In this document: positions 1-6,576 of the stretch, piece after piece
Position numbering within the stretch: the stretch's first letter is position 1
Layout: every line of letters starts with the position of its first letter
DNA from: Elusimicrobiota bacterium
GTDB lineage: Bacteria > CAYTYR01 > UBA6262 > DAOVJB01
DNA length: 7,389 nucleotides
Reading direction: 5' to 3'
NCBI GenBank assembly: GCA_030673425.1
Contig: DAOVJB010000062.1
Span: forward strand, 1 to 7,389
The notes under the pieces: generated by a model
Database searches by the model: none
The model's input: only the letters and a program-made list of their open reading frames with translations
What the model was told of the DNA's origin: nothing
Position numbers and translations under genes: made by a program

Positions 1-2
1 TA

Positions 3-359
3 CCCCGGGTTTGGGTTGATGCTGAGAAGATAGGGCATGTGTTTACACATCTTGTAGAGAATGCAGTTAAATTTTCACCCCAGGGAGGAGCAATTAGAAT
101 AGAATTACAACAGAAGCCGACCGAGTTACTATTTTCAATTACTGATCAGGGTATGGGCATTGCCCAGGAATATCTCGATAAGATATTTGACAGATTTTAC
201 CAGATAGATTCCAGTGATACCAGGACAGCAGAAGGAACAGGGACAGGCTTGTATTTAATAAAGCAGATTATCGAAGCACATGGCGGGAAGATATCTGTAG
301 AAAGTGAGCCTGGCAAGGGTTCAAAATTTAGTTTCACTTTACCGTCAAGGAAAGATTGA
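3..359 (+). CDS. Sensor histidine kinase, C-terminal ATPase domain (5' truncated)
   Basis: This is the C-terminal end of a two-component sensor kinase, which binds ATP and phosphorylates a conserved histidine located upstream of the window. The frame is open from base 3, giving 118 visible residues that begin [13 protein letters not shown]. The GTG at 39 is internal, because the conserved 'D-x-E-K-(I/L)' segment that leads into the N box lies before it. Visible HATPase_c motifs, numbered from base 3, are the N box [11 protein letters not shown] (about residues 16-26), the G1 box DQGMGIA (about 48-54), the F box IFDRFYQ (about 60-66) and the G2 box GTGTGLYL (about 79-86). The end, GSKFSFTLP, is typical of PhoR/ResE/WalK-like kinases. 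The G2 box has Thr where GTGLGL is usual. The sensor and dimerisation domains are missing and no response regulator gene lies downstream, so the signal is unknown. The stop overlaps or abuts the next gene. Confidence 0.93.
   Translation, partial: PRVWVDAEKIGHVFTHLVENAVKFSPQGGAIRIELQQKPTELLFSITDQGMGIAQEYLDKIFDRFYQIDSSDTRTAEGTGTGLYLIKQIIEAHGGKISVESEPGKGSKFSFTLPSRKD
347..351 (+). promoter_or_regulatory. Ribosome binding site for the AEC permease
   Basis: AAGGA lies inside the last codons of the histidine kinase gene, 10 bases before ATG 362 and 4 bases before TTG 356. It supports a start at the kinase stop codon and favours the ATG on spacing and codon strength. Confidence 0.55.
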
Positions 360-361
360 AG

Positions 362-1237
362 ATGTTTTTTGAGGTTATTCTTAAGGTTTTCGGGATTATT
401 TTCTTAGGATATTTAATAGGAAAGATTAAAAAATTTAAGTTAGATAACATTATTCATTCCGCTACGAATTTTATTATTTATTTTATTATTCCCTGTTTTG
501 TTTTCTCTGCGATGCTGAAGCAGGAGTTTGAGTTTTTTGAATTCAGGAAGATTATTATTGCGGCTCTATTTGCAGTTTTACTAATGGAGGCAATAGTATT
601 TTTTATATCCAGGCTCACCAAGATAGAATTTCGGGAGGTATGTTTGCCTGTAATGTTTATGAACTCAGGGTACATGACGTTACCTCTTGTCAGTCTCCTG
701 TTGCCCGCAGGATTATATGCAGCCCTGATTTATAATGCTGCGATTGGTTTTTTAATGTTTACTCTGGGTATCTTTTTAGTCGCAAAGAAAAAAAGTTTTT
801 TTGCTGTTTTAGAAGAACCGGTAATTTATGCAACGATTTTAGGGATTATCTTTAATTTTTTAAAAGTACACCCTCCTTCTTTGTTGATGAAGGTGTTAGA
901 ATCAATCGGTTCATTAGCAATGCCTGCAATGCTGCTCATAATGGGATATAAGTTAAATTTCGTTCAGGCAAAGGCTATCAAATCGAGTATCTGGGGAACC
1001 GCATTGCGTATCGGGGGAGGGTTTCTTTTAGGTTTGGTTATAGTTAAAGTACTTGCTATCCGAGGAGTGGCAGGAGATATAGTTATTATTGTTTCTTCTA
1101 TGCCTGCTGCAATAACCAGTTATATTTTTGCCCAGAAATATGATGCTAATCCTGATTTTGCTGCCTCTGTCGTACTGGTAAGTACCGCTGTCAGTATAAT
1201 TACGATTCCTTTGGTTTTAAGGTTTTTGAATATATGA
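362..1237 (+). CDS. AEC (auxin efflux carrier) family permease
   Basis: This is a predicted inner-membrane secondary transporter of the AEC family (PF03547), whose known bacterial members move malate, malonate and other small organic anions. The substrate here cannot be read from sequence. About ten hydrophobic segments are visible, numbered from the TTG at 356: near 5-23, 33-53, 65-85, 96-117, 120-142, 154-171, 184-200, 212-233, 241-260 and 269-290. They form two five-helix halves. Family hallmarks are MNSGYMTLPL (102-111, in place of the usual N-x-G-x-x-G/T-L-P) in helix 4 and SSMPAAITSY (247-256) followed by the A-x-x-Y-x-x-(N/D) loop and the STAVSIITIPL end (276-286). At 291-293 residues it has normal family length. 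Either TTG 356 (4-base overlap with the kinase stop) or ATG 362 could be the start. An AAGGA at 347-351 lies 10 bases before ATG 362 and only 4 before TTG 356, so ATG is preferred. It may be translationally coupled to the kinase. Confidence 0.88.
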   Translation: MFFEVILKVFGIIFLGYLIGKIKKFKLDNIIHSATNFIIYFIIPCFVFSAMLKQEFEFFEFRKIIIAALFAVLLMEAIVFFISRLTKIEFREVCLPVMFMNSGYMTLPLVSLLLPAGLYAALIYNAAIGFLMFTLGIFLVAKKKSFFAVLEEPVIYATILGIIFNFLKVHPPSLLMKVLESIGSLAMPAMLLIMGYKLNFVQAKAIKSSIWGTALRIGGGFLLGLVIVKVLAIRGVAGDIVIIVSSMPAAITSYIFAQKYDANPDFAASVVLVSTAVSIITIPLVLRFLNI

Positions 1238-1249
1238 TATATAAAAGTA

Positions 1250-1255
1250 GAAAGG
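1250..1255 (+). promoter_or_regulatory. Ribosome binding site for valS
   Basis: A GAAAGG core in the 25-base gap lies about 8 bases before the ATG at 1263. It supports that start, which also matches the expected short N-terminus of ValRS before the S-K-Y-x-P segment. Confidence 0.6.
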
Positions 1256-1262
1256 TTAGCTG

Positions 1263-4034
1263 ATGAATATCGCGTCCAAGTACAACCCGAGAGATACAGA
1301 AGAAAAATGGTATAAGGATTGGAATGACAATAAATATTTTCATCCTGAAGCAGACAAAAAGAAAAAGCCTTTTACCATAGTGATTCCACCGCCTAATATT
1401 ACGGGGTCTTTACATATGGGGCATGCCTTAAATAATATCGTGCAGGATATTTTAATTCGCACCAGGAGAATGCAGGGGTATGCAACCCTCTGGCTTCCTG
1501 GGACGGACCACGGTGGTATTGCAACCCAGAACGTTGTTGAGAAAATGTTAAAGGAGGAAGGAACAACACGCCAGGAACTGGGAAGGGAAAAGTTCCTAGA
1601 GAAGATGGAAGAATGGAGCAAGGAAACCAAATATACCATCCTTAATCAACTGGAAAAGCTCGGCTGCTCCTGTGACTGGGACAGGAAGCGTTTTACAATG
1701 GATGAGCAGTGCTCACGAGCAGTTTTGGAAGCATTCGTAAGTTTATATAACAAGGGTCTTATCTACAGGGGCGAGCATATAGTTGACTGGTGTCCACGCT
1801 GTGGTACTGCCCTTAATGAAAGCGAAGTAGAGCATGAGGAAGAGAAAAGTAAATTATGGTATATAAAATATCCGGTGGAAGATACTAAAAAGAACGAATA
1901 TATTACAGTAGCTACTACACGGCCTGAGACAATGCTGGGTGATACGGCAGTAGCAGTTAATCCTGATGATAAACGTTATAAGAAGTTTATCGGCAAGAAA
2001 CTTATACTTCCTCTTGTTGATCGTATCATTCCTGTTATAGCCGATTCTGCTGTTAGTGCTGAGTTCGGGACAGGTGCGGTCAAGGTTACACCTGCTCATG
2101 ATCCTAATGACTGGGAGATAGCAAAAAGGAACAAATTAGTTTCAATACAGGTGATTGACAAAGAGGCAAAAATTACTCCTAAAGCGTGTCTTGATTTAGA
2201 TGGAAAACCTACTGCTTCTTCAAACAAAATAATGGAAAAATATGTATTGTTAGACCGATATAAAGCCCGAGAAAAAATTATAGAGGACTTAAAGAAAAAA
2301 GGACTTTTAGATAAGGAAGAAGATTATACTGTTCCTGTTACACGTTGCTACAGGTGTAATTGTGCAACAGAACCGTTGGTAAGTGAACAATGGTATCTGA
2401 AGACAAAAGATATGGCTAAGGCGGCAATCAAAGTTGCAAAGAAAGGTAAGACAAGATTTGTTCCTTCAAATTGGATGAAGCCGTATCTATTGTGGTTAGA
2501 GAATCTGCATGACTGGTGTATTTCAAGACAGATATGGTGGGGGCACCAGATTCCTGCTTGGTATTGTACAGAATGTAGTAAGGATAAAGTTGTATTTGTG
2601 TCAGAGGTTGAGTATTACCTTAAACCGGGAGCTAAGCCTGACTACATGGGAGGCAACCCGGATAAATGTCCTAATTGCGGGAAGAAAGAATTAGTTCAGG
2701 ATCCTGATATACTTGATACATGGTTCTCTTCGGCTCTCTGGCCGTTTTCAACACTCGGATGGCCTGCTGAGACCGAAGAGGTAAAATATTTTTATCCTAC
2801 ATCGGTTCTTGTTACCGGTCATGAGATTATTTACCTCTGGGTAGCCCGGATGATCATGATGGGGTTGACACTAGTAGGTGATATACCTTTTTCAGATATA
2901 TATATACACGGAATTGTGCGTGATGAAAAAGGAAAAAAGATGAGTAAATCTCTAGGCAATGTGATAGATCCTTTAGAGATTACAGAAAAATGCGGGACGG
3001 ATGCGCTCAGGTTTACTTTTGCGACTCACGGTGTTATGGGCAGGGATTTGCAGTTATCCGAAGGCAGTTTCGATGCGTCGCGTAATTTCTGCAATAAGAT
3101 CTGGAATGCGTCGAGATTCGTAATGATGAATTTAGAAGGTTTTTCTTACAAAGGTATTGATTCAATAGAGAACAGGAAACTTCTTTTAGCTGACAGGTGG
3201 ATAATAAGTGAATATAATAAAGTTATAGAAAATGTAACAAATCTACTTGAGGAATATAACCTTAGCGAAGCTGCAAGGTTGCTTTATGAGTTTATCTGGG
3301 GAAAATTCTGTGACTGGTATGTAGAGTTGGTTAAACCAAGACTTTATGCCGATAGAGAGAATGAGGATAGTAAAAGGATTGCACAGACAGTACTGGTATA
3401 TATATTGGAAGGGACATTGCGACTTCTTCATCCTTTCATGTGCTTTATCACCGAAGAGATATGGCACTCGTTAAATGAAACCTCCAATATGAGTCAGGAT
3501 GCCGCGAGCATTATGGTTAGCAAATGGCCGGAGTCCAGCAAAGCAAAGATTGATACTGAAGCTACAGTTGCCATGAATTTAGTAATGGAAGTTATTACTG
3601 CTATCAGAAATGTGCGTGGTGAAATGCGTGTTAACTCCAAGAAGGTGCTTGATGTGGTGATAAAACTTGATAATGAGGATAAGAAAAATATTATTGAGGA
3701 AAATAGCGAATATATCTGCCGGTTAGCTAAGGTTGAAAAACTTGATGTCGGTAAAGATTTATCTAAACCTACCTCAAGCGCTACGCAGGTTGCAGGGGAT
3801 ATGGAAATTTATATACCGCTTGAAGGAGTGATAGATTTAAGCATGGAGAAAGAACGACTTAAGAAAGAAATAGCCAAACTCGATGTTGAAATTGATAAAG
3901 TATCTAAAAAGCTTGCCAATAAGAATTTTATCCAGAAAGCTCCGGCTAAAGAAGTGGAAAGGGTAAAGAATAATTTGTCCCTATTTGAACAGAAAAAGAA
4001 AAAGTTAGGCATCAATCTTGATATGTTAAAATAA
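1263..4034 (+). CDS. valS: Valine--tRNA ligase (ValRS)
   Basis: This cytoplasmic class I aminoacyl-tRNA synthetase charges tRNA-Val with valine and edits mischarged threonine. It has 923 residues, within the usual bacterial range (about 870-950), and appears complete. Domains in order: Rossmann catalytic half with PPPNITGSLHMGH (42-54, HIGH motif at 51-54); CP1 editing domain including ATTRPETMLGD (217-227) and FGTGAVKVTPAHDPND (268-283); second catalytic half with DWCISRQIWWGHQIP (417-431) and KMSKS (559-563); helical anticodon-binding domain (about 645-790); and a Lys/Glu-rich C-terminal coiled coil (about 860-923) containing NFIQKAPAKEVE, the ValRS tRNA-binding arm. HMGH and the PPPNITGS context separate it from IleRS and LeuRS. 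Four CxxC pairs (C177/C180, C362/C365, C435/C438, C469/C472) suggest two structural zinc knuckles. The ATG at 1263 has a GAAAGG ribosome site 8 bases upstream. It lies 25 bases after the permease gene, with no T-box leader and no frame disruption. Confidence 0.98.
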   Translation: MNIASKYNPRDTEEKWYKDWNDNKYFHPEADKKKKPFTIVIPPPNITGSLHMGHALNNIVQDILIRTRRMQGYATLWLPGTDHGGIATQNVVEKMLKEEGTTRQELGREKFLEKMEEWSKETKYTILNQLEKLGCSCDWDRKRFTMDEQCSRAVLEAFVSLYNKGLIYRGEHIVDWCPRCGTALNESEVEHEEEKSKLWYIKYPVEDTKKNEYITVATTRPETMLGDTAVAVNPDDKRYKKFIGKKLILPLVDRIIPVIADSAVSAEFGTGAVKVTPAHDPNDWEIAKRNKLVSIQVIDKEAKITPKACLDLDGKPTASSNKIMEKYVLLDRYKAREKIIEDLKKKGLLDKEEDYTVPVTRCYRCNCATEPLVSEQWYLKTKDMAKAAIKVAKKGKTRFVPSNWMKPYLLWLENLHDWCISRQIWWGHQIPAWYCTECSKDKVVFVSEVEYYLKPGAKPDYMGGNPDKCPNCGKKELVQDPDILDTWFSSALWPFSTLGWPAETEEVKYFYPTSVLVTGHEIIYLWVARMIMMGLTLVGDIPFSDIYIHGIVRDEKGKKMSKSLGNVIDPLEITEKCGTDALRFTFATHGVMGRDLQLSEGSFDASRNFCNKIWNASRFVMMNLEGFSYKGIDSIENRKLLLADRWIISEYNKVIENVTNLLEEYNLSEAARLLYEFIWGKFCDWYVELVKPRLYADRENEDSKRIAQTVLVYILEGTLRLLHPFMCFITEEIWHSLNETSNMSQDAASIMVSKWPESSKAKIDTEATVAMNLVMEVITAIRNVRGEMRVNSKKVLDVVIKLDNEDKKNIIEENSEYICRLAKVEKLDVGKDLSKPTSSATQVAGDMEIYIPLEGVIDLSMEKERLKKEIAKLDVEIDKVSKKLANKNFIQKAPAKEVERVKNNLSLFEQKKKKLGINLDMLK

Positions 4035-4035
4035 A

Positions 4036-4041
4036 AGGGAG
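4036..4041 (+). promoter_or_regulatory. Ribosome binding site deciding the IMPase start
   Basis: AGGGAG directly follows the valS stop codon. It is too close to ATG 4043 (1 base) but well spaced for ATG 4052 (10 bases), so the shorter protein is favoured. Confidence 0.55.
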
Positions 4042-4051
4042 TATGTTTAAT

Positions 4052-4831
4052 ATGAAAAAAGATTTAGAGATTATGCGAAGAAAGAAAATAGCAATACAAG
4101 CAGCTAAACAAGCTGGAAAAATGTTGTGTGATAATTTCGGCAAGGTACTTAAGGTTAAAAGCAAAGGTGACAGAAATCTTGTCAGCAATGTTGATCTGAA
4201 GGCCGAGAATATAATTGTTGGTTTAATCCAGAAACATTTCCCGCAGGATGATATCTTATCCGAAGAGAATCAATTCAGGCGACTTAACTCGGATTTCATG
4301 TGGATAATAGATCCTTTAGACGGCACGCATAATTACATAAGGGGTATACAGGTTTTTGGGATATCTATTGGGCTGGTACTTAAGGGTAAAGTTGTACTGG
4401 GTGTTATCTATATGCCTGTATTAAAGGAGCTATATGTTGCACGCAAAGGCAAAGGGGCTTATCTTAACAATAGGAGAATAAGGGTTTCCAGGAAAAAGCT
4501 TAGAGAGACCGTTATGATTTATGACAGCAGCATCAGGATTAATAAAAAACCTATGCTTGCCTCTTTAGGGGCGCTTGCAGATGAGGTTTTTAATGTAAGG
4601 ATGTTCGGTTCCACTGTGCGCAGTCTTTCCTATGTTGCCGAGGGAAAAGCAGAAGTAGAAATAGAATATAATGATAATGTCTGGGATTTTGCCGCGGGAC
4701 TGCTGCTGGTAGAGGAGGCCGGCGGTAAGGCTACGGATTTTGAAGGCAGACCGTGGAATATAAATAGTAAAACCTATGTGGCTTCAAACGGGATAATACA
4801 CAAAGATGTACTGAAAATGATAAAAAAATAG
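4052..4831 (+). CDS. Inositol monophosphatase family protein (SuhB/IMPase-like)
   Basis: This is a Mg2+-dependent, Li+-sensitive-type sugar phosphatase of the IMPase/FBPase fold, predicted cytoplasmic. Family members dephosphorylate myo-inositol 1-phosphate, fructose 1,6-bisphosphate, histidinol phosphate or PAP; sequence alone does not choose among these. Numbered from ATG 4043, metal-binding motifs are DILSEEN (70-76, the glutamate ligand), WIIDPLDGTHNY (87-98, two aspartate ligands plus the DGT phosphate loop) and WDFAAG (214-219, third aspartate). FGSTVRSLSYVAEGKAE (188-204) matches the usual GSAALDLAYVAxG substrate region, with Thr-Val-Arg-Ser replacing the common Ala-Ala-Leu-Asp. The 259-262 residue length is normal and all catalytic motifs are present. 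Two ATGs are possible: 4043 lies only 1 base after the GGAG of the ribosome site, whereas 4052 lies 10 bases after it and gives MKKDLEIM, so 4052 is preferred. It follows valS by 17 bases (8 if ATG 4043 is used). Confidence 0.93.
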   Translation: MKKDLEIMRRKKIAIQAAKQAGKMLCDNFGKVLKVKSKGDRNLVSNVDLKAENIIVGLIQKHFPQDDILSEENQFRRLNSDFMWIIDPLDGTHNYIRGIQVFGISIGLVLKGKVVLGVIYMPVLKELYVARKGKGAYLNNRRIRVSRKKLRETVMIYDSSIRINKKPMLASLGALADEVFNVRMFGSTVRSLSYVAEGKAEVEIEYNDNVWDFAAGLLLVEEAGGKATDFEGRPWNINSKTYVASNGIIHKDVLKMIKK

Positions 4832-4852
4832 GGTGATTGGTTTAAGTTTGTA

Positions 4853-4857
4853 AGAGG
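4853..4857 (+). promoter_or_regulatory. Ribosome binding site for the TTG-started radical SAM gene
   Basis: AGAGG lies 8 bases before TTG 4866. No in-frame ATG precedes the conserved N-terminal block, so this site decides for the TTG start. Confidence 0.6.
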
Positions 4858-4865
4858 ATAGGTTA

Positions 4866-5657
4866 TTGAGTAAATTAAAATACAAATATATATATGGTCC
4901 TGTTCCATCATGGAGACTTGGTAGTTCTTTAGGTATAGATATGCTTTCACAAGAGCAGAAGATATGTACCTTTGACTGTATTTACTGTCAGCTCGGAAAG
5001 AATTTAAGTTATTCAATAGAACGCAAAATATATGTTCCTACCCAAAAGATTATTGAAGAGCTGAAGTCATTACCTGAGATTAAAATTGATTACATCACAT
5101 TCTCAGGCACGGGAGAGCCTACGTTAGCGAAAAATTTTGCTGAGGCTATAAAAGCGGTAAAAGCCTTACGGAAAGAACCCGTAGCTGTTCTAACCAATTC
5201 ATCTTTAATGGATAAAAAAGAAGTAAGAAGAGAATTATCACTGGCAGATTTTGTTATTTGTAAACTTGACGGGTTTTCACAGGAATCATTAGAAGAAATT
5301 GATACTCCGGCAGAAAACATAAAATTCGAAAAAATAGTTGAAGGAATAAAAGAGTTCAGGAAAAAATACACTAAAAAACTGGCGCTTCAGATAATGTTTG
5401 TTGAAAACAACAAGGGTCAATTTAAACAATTGGCTGACATCTCAAAAGAGATATGTCCTGATGAAATACAGATAAATACACCTTTGAGACCGTGTCCTGT
5501 TAAACCCTTATCAAAAGAAGAAGTGGATGATATAAAGGAATATTTCAATAAAATGTTTAGAGGGACAGCAGATATAGTCACTGTTTATGAAGGAGAACAT
5601 AAAAAAGTATTGCCTATAAGCGAAAAAGACACATTAACAAGAAGAGGTAAAATTTAA
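4866..5657 (+). CDS. Radical SAM protein, COG0731 (wyosine-synthase-like) family
   Basis: This is a predicted [4Fe-4S] radical SAM enzyme. Archaeal COG0731 members (TYW1) make the tricyclic base of wyosine in tRNA-Phe; the bacterial relatives have no settled substrate, and I do not claim the tRNA role here. Visible are the family N-terminus YIYGPVPSWRLGSSLGID (8-25), the cluster motif CTFDCIYC (C34, C38, C41), FSGTGEPTL (79-87, SAM-binding GGEP-type motif), the TNSSLM strand (110-115), KLDGF (133-137) and INTPLRPCPVKPLS (203-216). The family normally reads PSRRLG; here a Trp (residue 16) replaces the first Arg. At 263 residues it stops where longer relatives, as I recall them, continue into a C-terminal winged-helix-like part, so it may be a short form. 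The start is TTG: AGAGG at 4853-4857 lies 8 bases before it, and the conserved YGPVPS block begins only 10 residues later. It is preceded by a 34-base gap after the IMPase gene. Confidence 0.9.
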   Translation: MSKLKYKYIYGPVPSWRLGSSLGIDMLSQEQKICTFDCIYCQLGKNLSYSIERKIYVPTQKIIEELKSLPEIKIDYITFSGTGEPTLAKNFAEAIKAVKALRKEPVAVLTNSSLMDKKEVRRELSLADFVICKLDGFSQESLEEIDTPAENIKFEKIVEGIKEFRKKYTKKLALQIMFVENNKGQFKQLADISKEICPDEIQINTPLRPCPVKPLSKEEVDDIKEYFNKMFRGTADIVTVYEGEHKKVLPISEKDTLTRRGKI

Positions 5658-5665
5658 CAAACACG

Positions 5666-6571
5666 ATGAAAACACACTTAGATTGTATTCCTTGTTTTTT
5701 TAAACAGGCACTTGAAGCCACAAGAGCTGCCGGTGGAGACGAAACTGCCCAGAAGAAGATACTGGATGAGATTTCTAGAATAATACCGGAATTTCCTCTT
5801 GAGAGTAGTCCTCCGGAGATGGCAACGATTGTGTACAGGTTAGTAAGAGAAATAACAGGAATAACAGACCCTTTTAAGGAAGTTAAAGAAAAAAGCAATA
5901 GACTGGCACTTGATATTTATCCTGAGTTAAAAAGAAAAGTAGCACTTTCAGAAGATAAACTTTTAACTGCTTTACATTTAGCTATTGCCGGTAATATTAT
6001 TGATTATGGTGTGAAAAATTCTTTGGATGTAGAGCATGAGATAGAAAAATGTCTCAATGAAGATTTTAATATTAATAGTGTATCTGATGAAGATATATTT
6101 GATTATCAGGAATTCAAGGACGCTTTCAGTAAAGCTAAAAGCATTGTATATATAGCAGATAATGCGGGAGAAGTGGTGTTTGACAGAGTATTAATTGAGG
6201 AATTAAATAATAATTCATCAGATAAGGAAATTATTTATGCTGTAAGAGGGAAGCCTGTTATTAATGATGCTTTATATGAAGATGCTTGCCAGTGTGGTGT
6301 TGATAAAATTGTCAGGGTCATCTCCAGCGGGATGGATGCCCCCGGCACAATTATAAAATCTTGTTCAGATGAGTTTATTAAACTTTACGAAAACGCTTCT
6401 ATGATTATAAGTAAAGGTCAGGGTAATTTCGAAACACTCTCGGGTGAAGATAAACCGATATTTTTTCTTTTTAAGGTAAAATGTCCGATAGTTGCTAAAG
6501 AGGTCGGTTGTGAGCTTGGCAGTGTAATTTTGAAGAGTAAACTTAAACATGATAACATTAGAAAGGGGTAA
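5666..6571 (+). CDS. DUF89/COG1578 family metal-dependent phosphatase (ARMT1-like domain)
   Basis: This belongs to the DUF89 (PF01937) family, metal-dependent phosphatases proposed to remove harmful or side-product sugar phosphates ('damage control'); the natural substrate of this prokaryotic branch is unsettled. It has 301 residues and is complete and soluble. Visible are an N-terminal CIPCF motif (C7, C10) typical of the prokaryotic subgroup, GNIIDYG (109-115), YIADNAGEVVFD (162-173, metal-site Asp/Asn), the loop RGKPVINDA (194-202), SGMDAPGT (221-228), KGQGNFETL (250-258) and FFLFKVKCPIVA (266-277). All the metal- and phosphate-binding motifs I know in the family appear intact. The first residues MKTHLDCIPC match the usual family start, so ATG 5666 is secure. 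No good Shine-Dalgarno site precedes it: the nearest, AGAGG, is about 18 bases away. It lies 8 bases after the radical SAM stop, which suggests translational coupling. Confidence 0.92.
   Translation: MKTHLDCIPCFFKQALEATRAAGGDETAQKKILDEISRIIPEFPLESSPPEMATIVYRLVREITGITDPFKEVKEKSNRLALDIYPELKRKVALSEDKLLTALHLAIAGNIIDYGVKNSLDVEHEIEKCLNEDFNINSVSDEDIFDYQEFKDAFSKAKSIVYIADNAGEVVFDRVLIEELNNNSSDKEIIYAVRGKPVINDALYEDACQCGVDKIVRVISSGMDAPGTIIKSCSDEFIKLYENASMIISKGQGNFETLSGEDKPIFFLFKVKCPIVAKEVGCELGSVILKSKLKHDNIRKG
6562..6568 (+). promoter_or_regulatory. Ribosome binding site for the DHS-like gene
   Basis: AAAGGGG lies in the last codons of the DUF89 gene, 8 bases before ATG 6577. It is a strong site, supports this start, and places translation initiation across the gene junction. 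Confidence 0.6.
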
Positions 6572-6576
6572 TAGTA

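Noticed and set aside
37-39. ATG at 37 and GTG at 39 as starts of a small gene
   Set aside because: The ATG is out of frame with the kinase. The GTG is internal to a conserved kinase segment that runs open from base 3, so the gene is truncated by the window and not short.
1211-1238. Possible promoter for valS (TTGGTT, 16 bases, TATGAT)
   Set aside because: The -35 match is weak (only TTG agrees), it lies inside the end of the permease gene in A+T-rich DNA, and it would leave almost no leader.
1238-1262. T-box or other tRNA-sensing leader before valS
   Set aside because: The gap is only 25 bases, with no room for a T-box, no terminator stem and no conserved T-box sequence.
1340-1639. Minus-strand open frame of 99 codons
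   Set aside because: It is antisense to the HIGH-motif region of valS, lacks any family resemblance, and is a coding shadow.
2509-2694. Plus-strand alternate-frame open stretch inside valS
   Set aside because: It lies fully inside a conserved valS region in another frame, with no ribosome site of its own.
4832-4865. Terminator or promoter in the 34-base gap, the largest between genes
   Set aside because: No inverted repeat or T-run and no paired -35/-10 were found; only the ribosome site for the TTG start is visible.
4866-5657. Assigning the radical SAM gene as tRNA wyosine synthase (taw1/TYW1)
   Set aside because: That role is established for archaeal and eukaryotic members. Bacterial COG0731 proteins are not known to make wyosine, so only the family name is given.
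5614-5898. Minus-strand open frame across the rSAM/DUF89 junction
   Set aside because: It overlaps two well-supported genes on the other strand, and its sequence is low-complexity Ser/Leu-rich as expected for a shadow.
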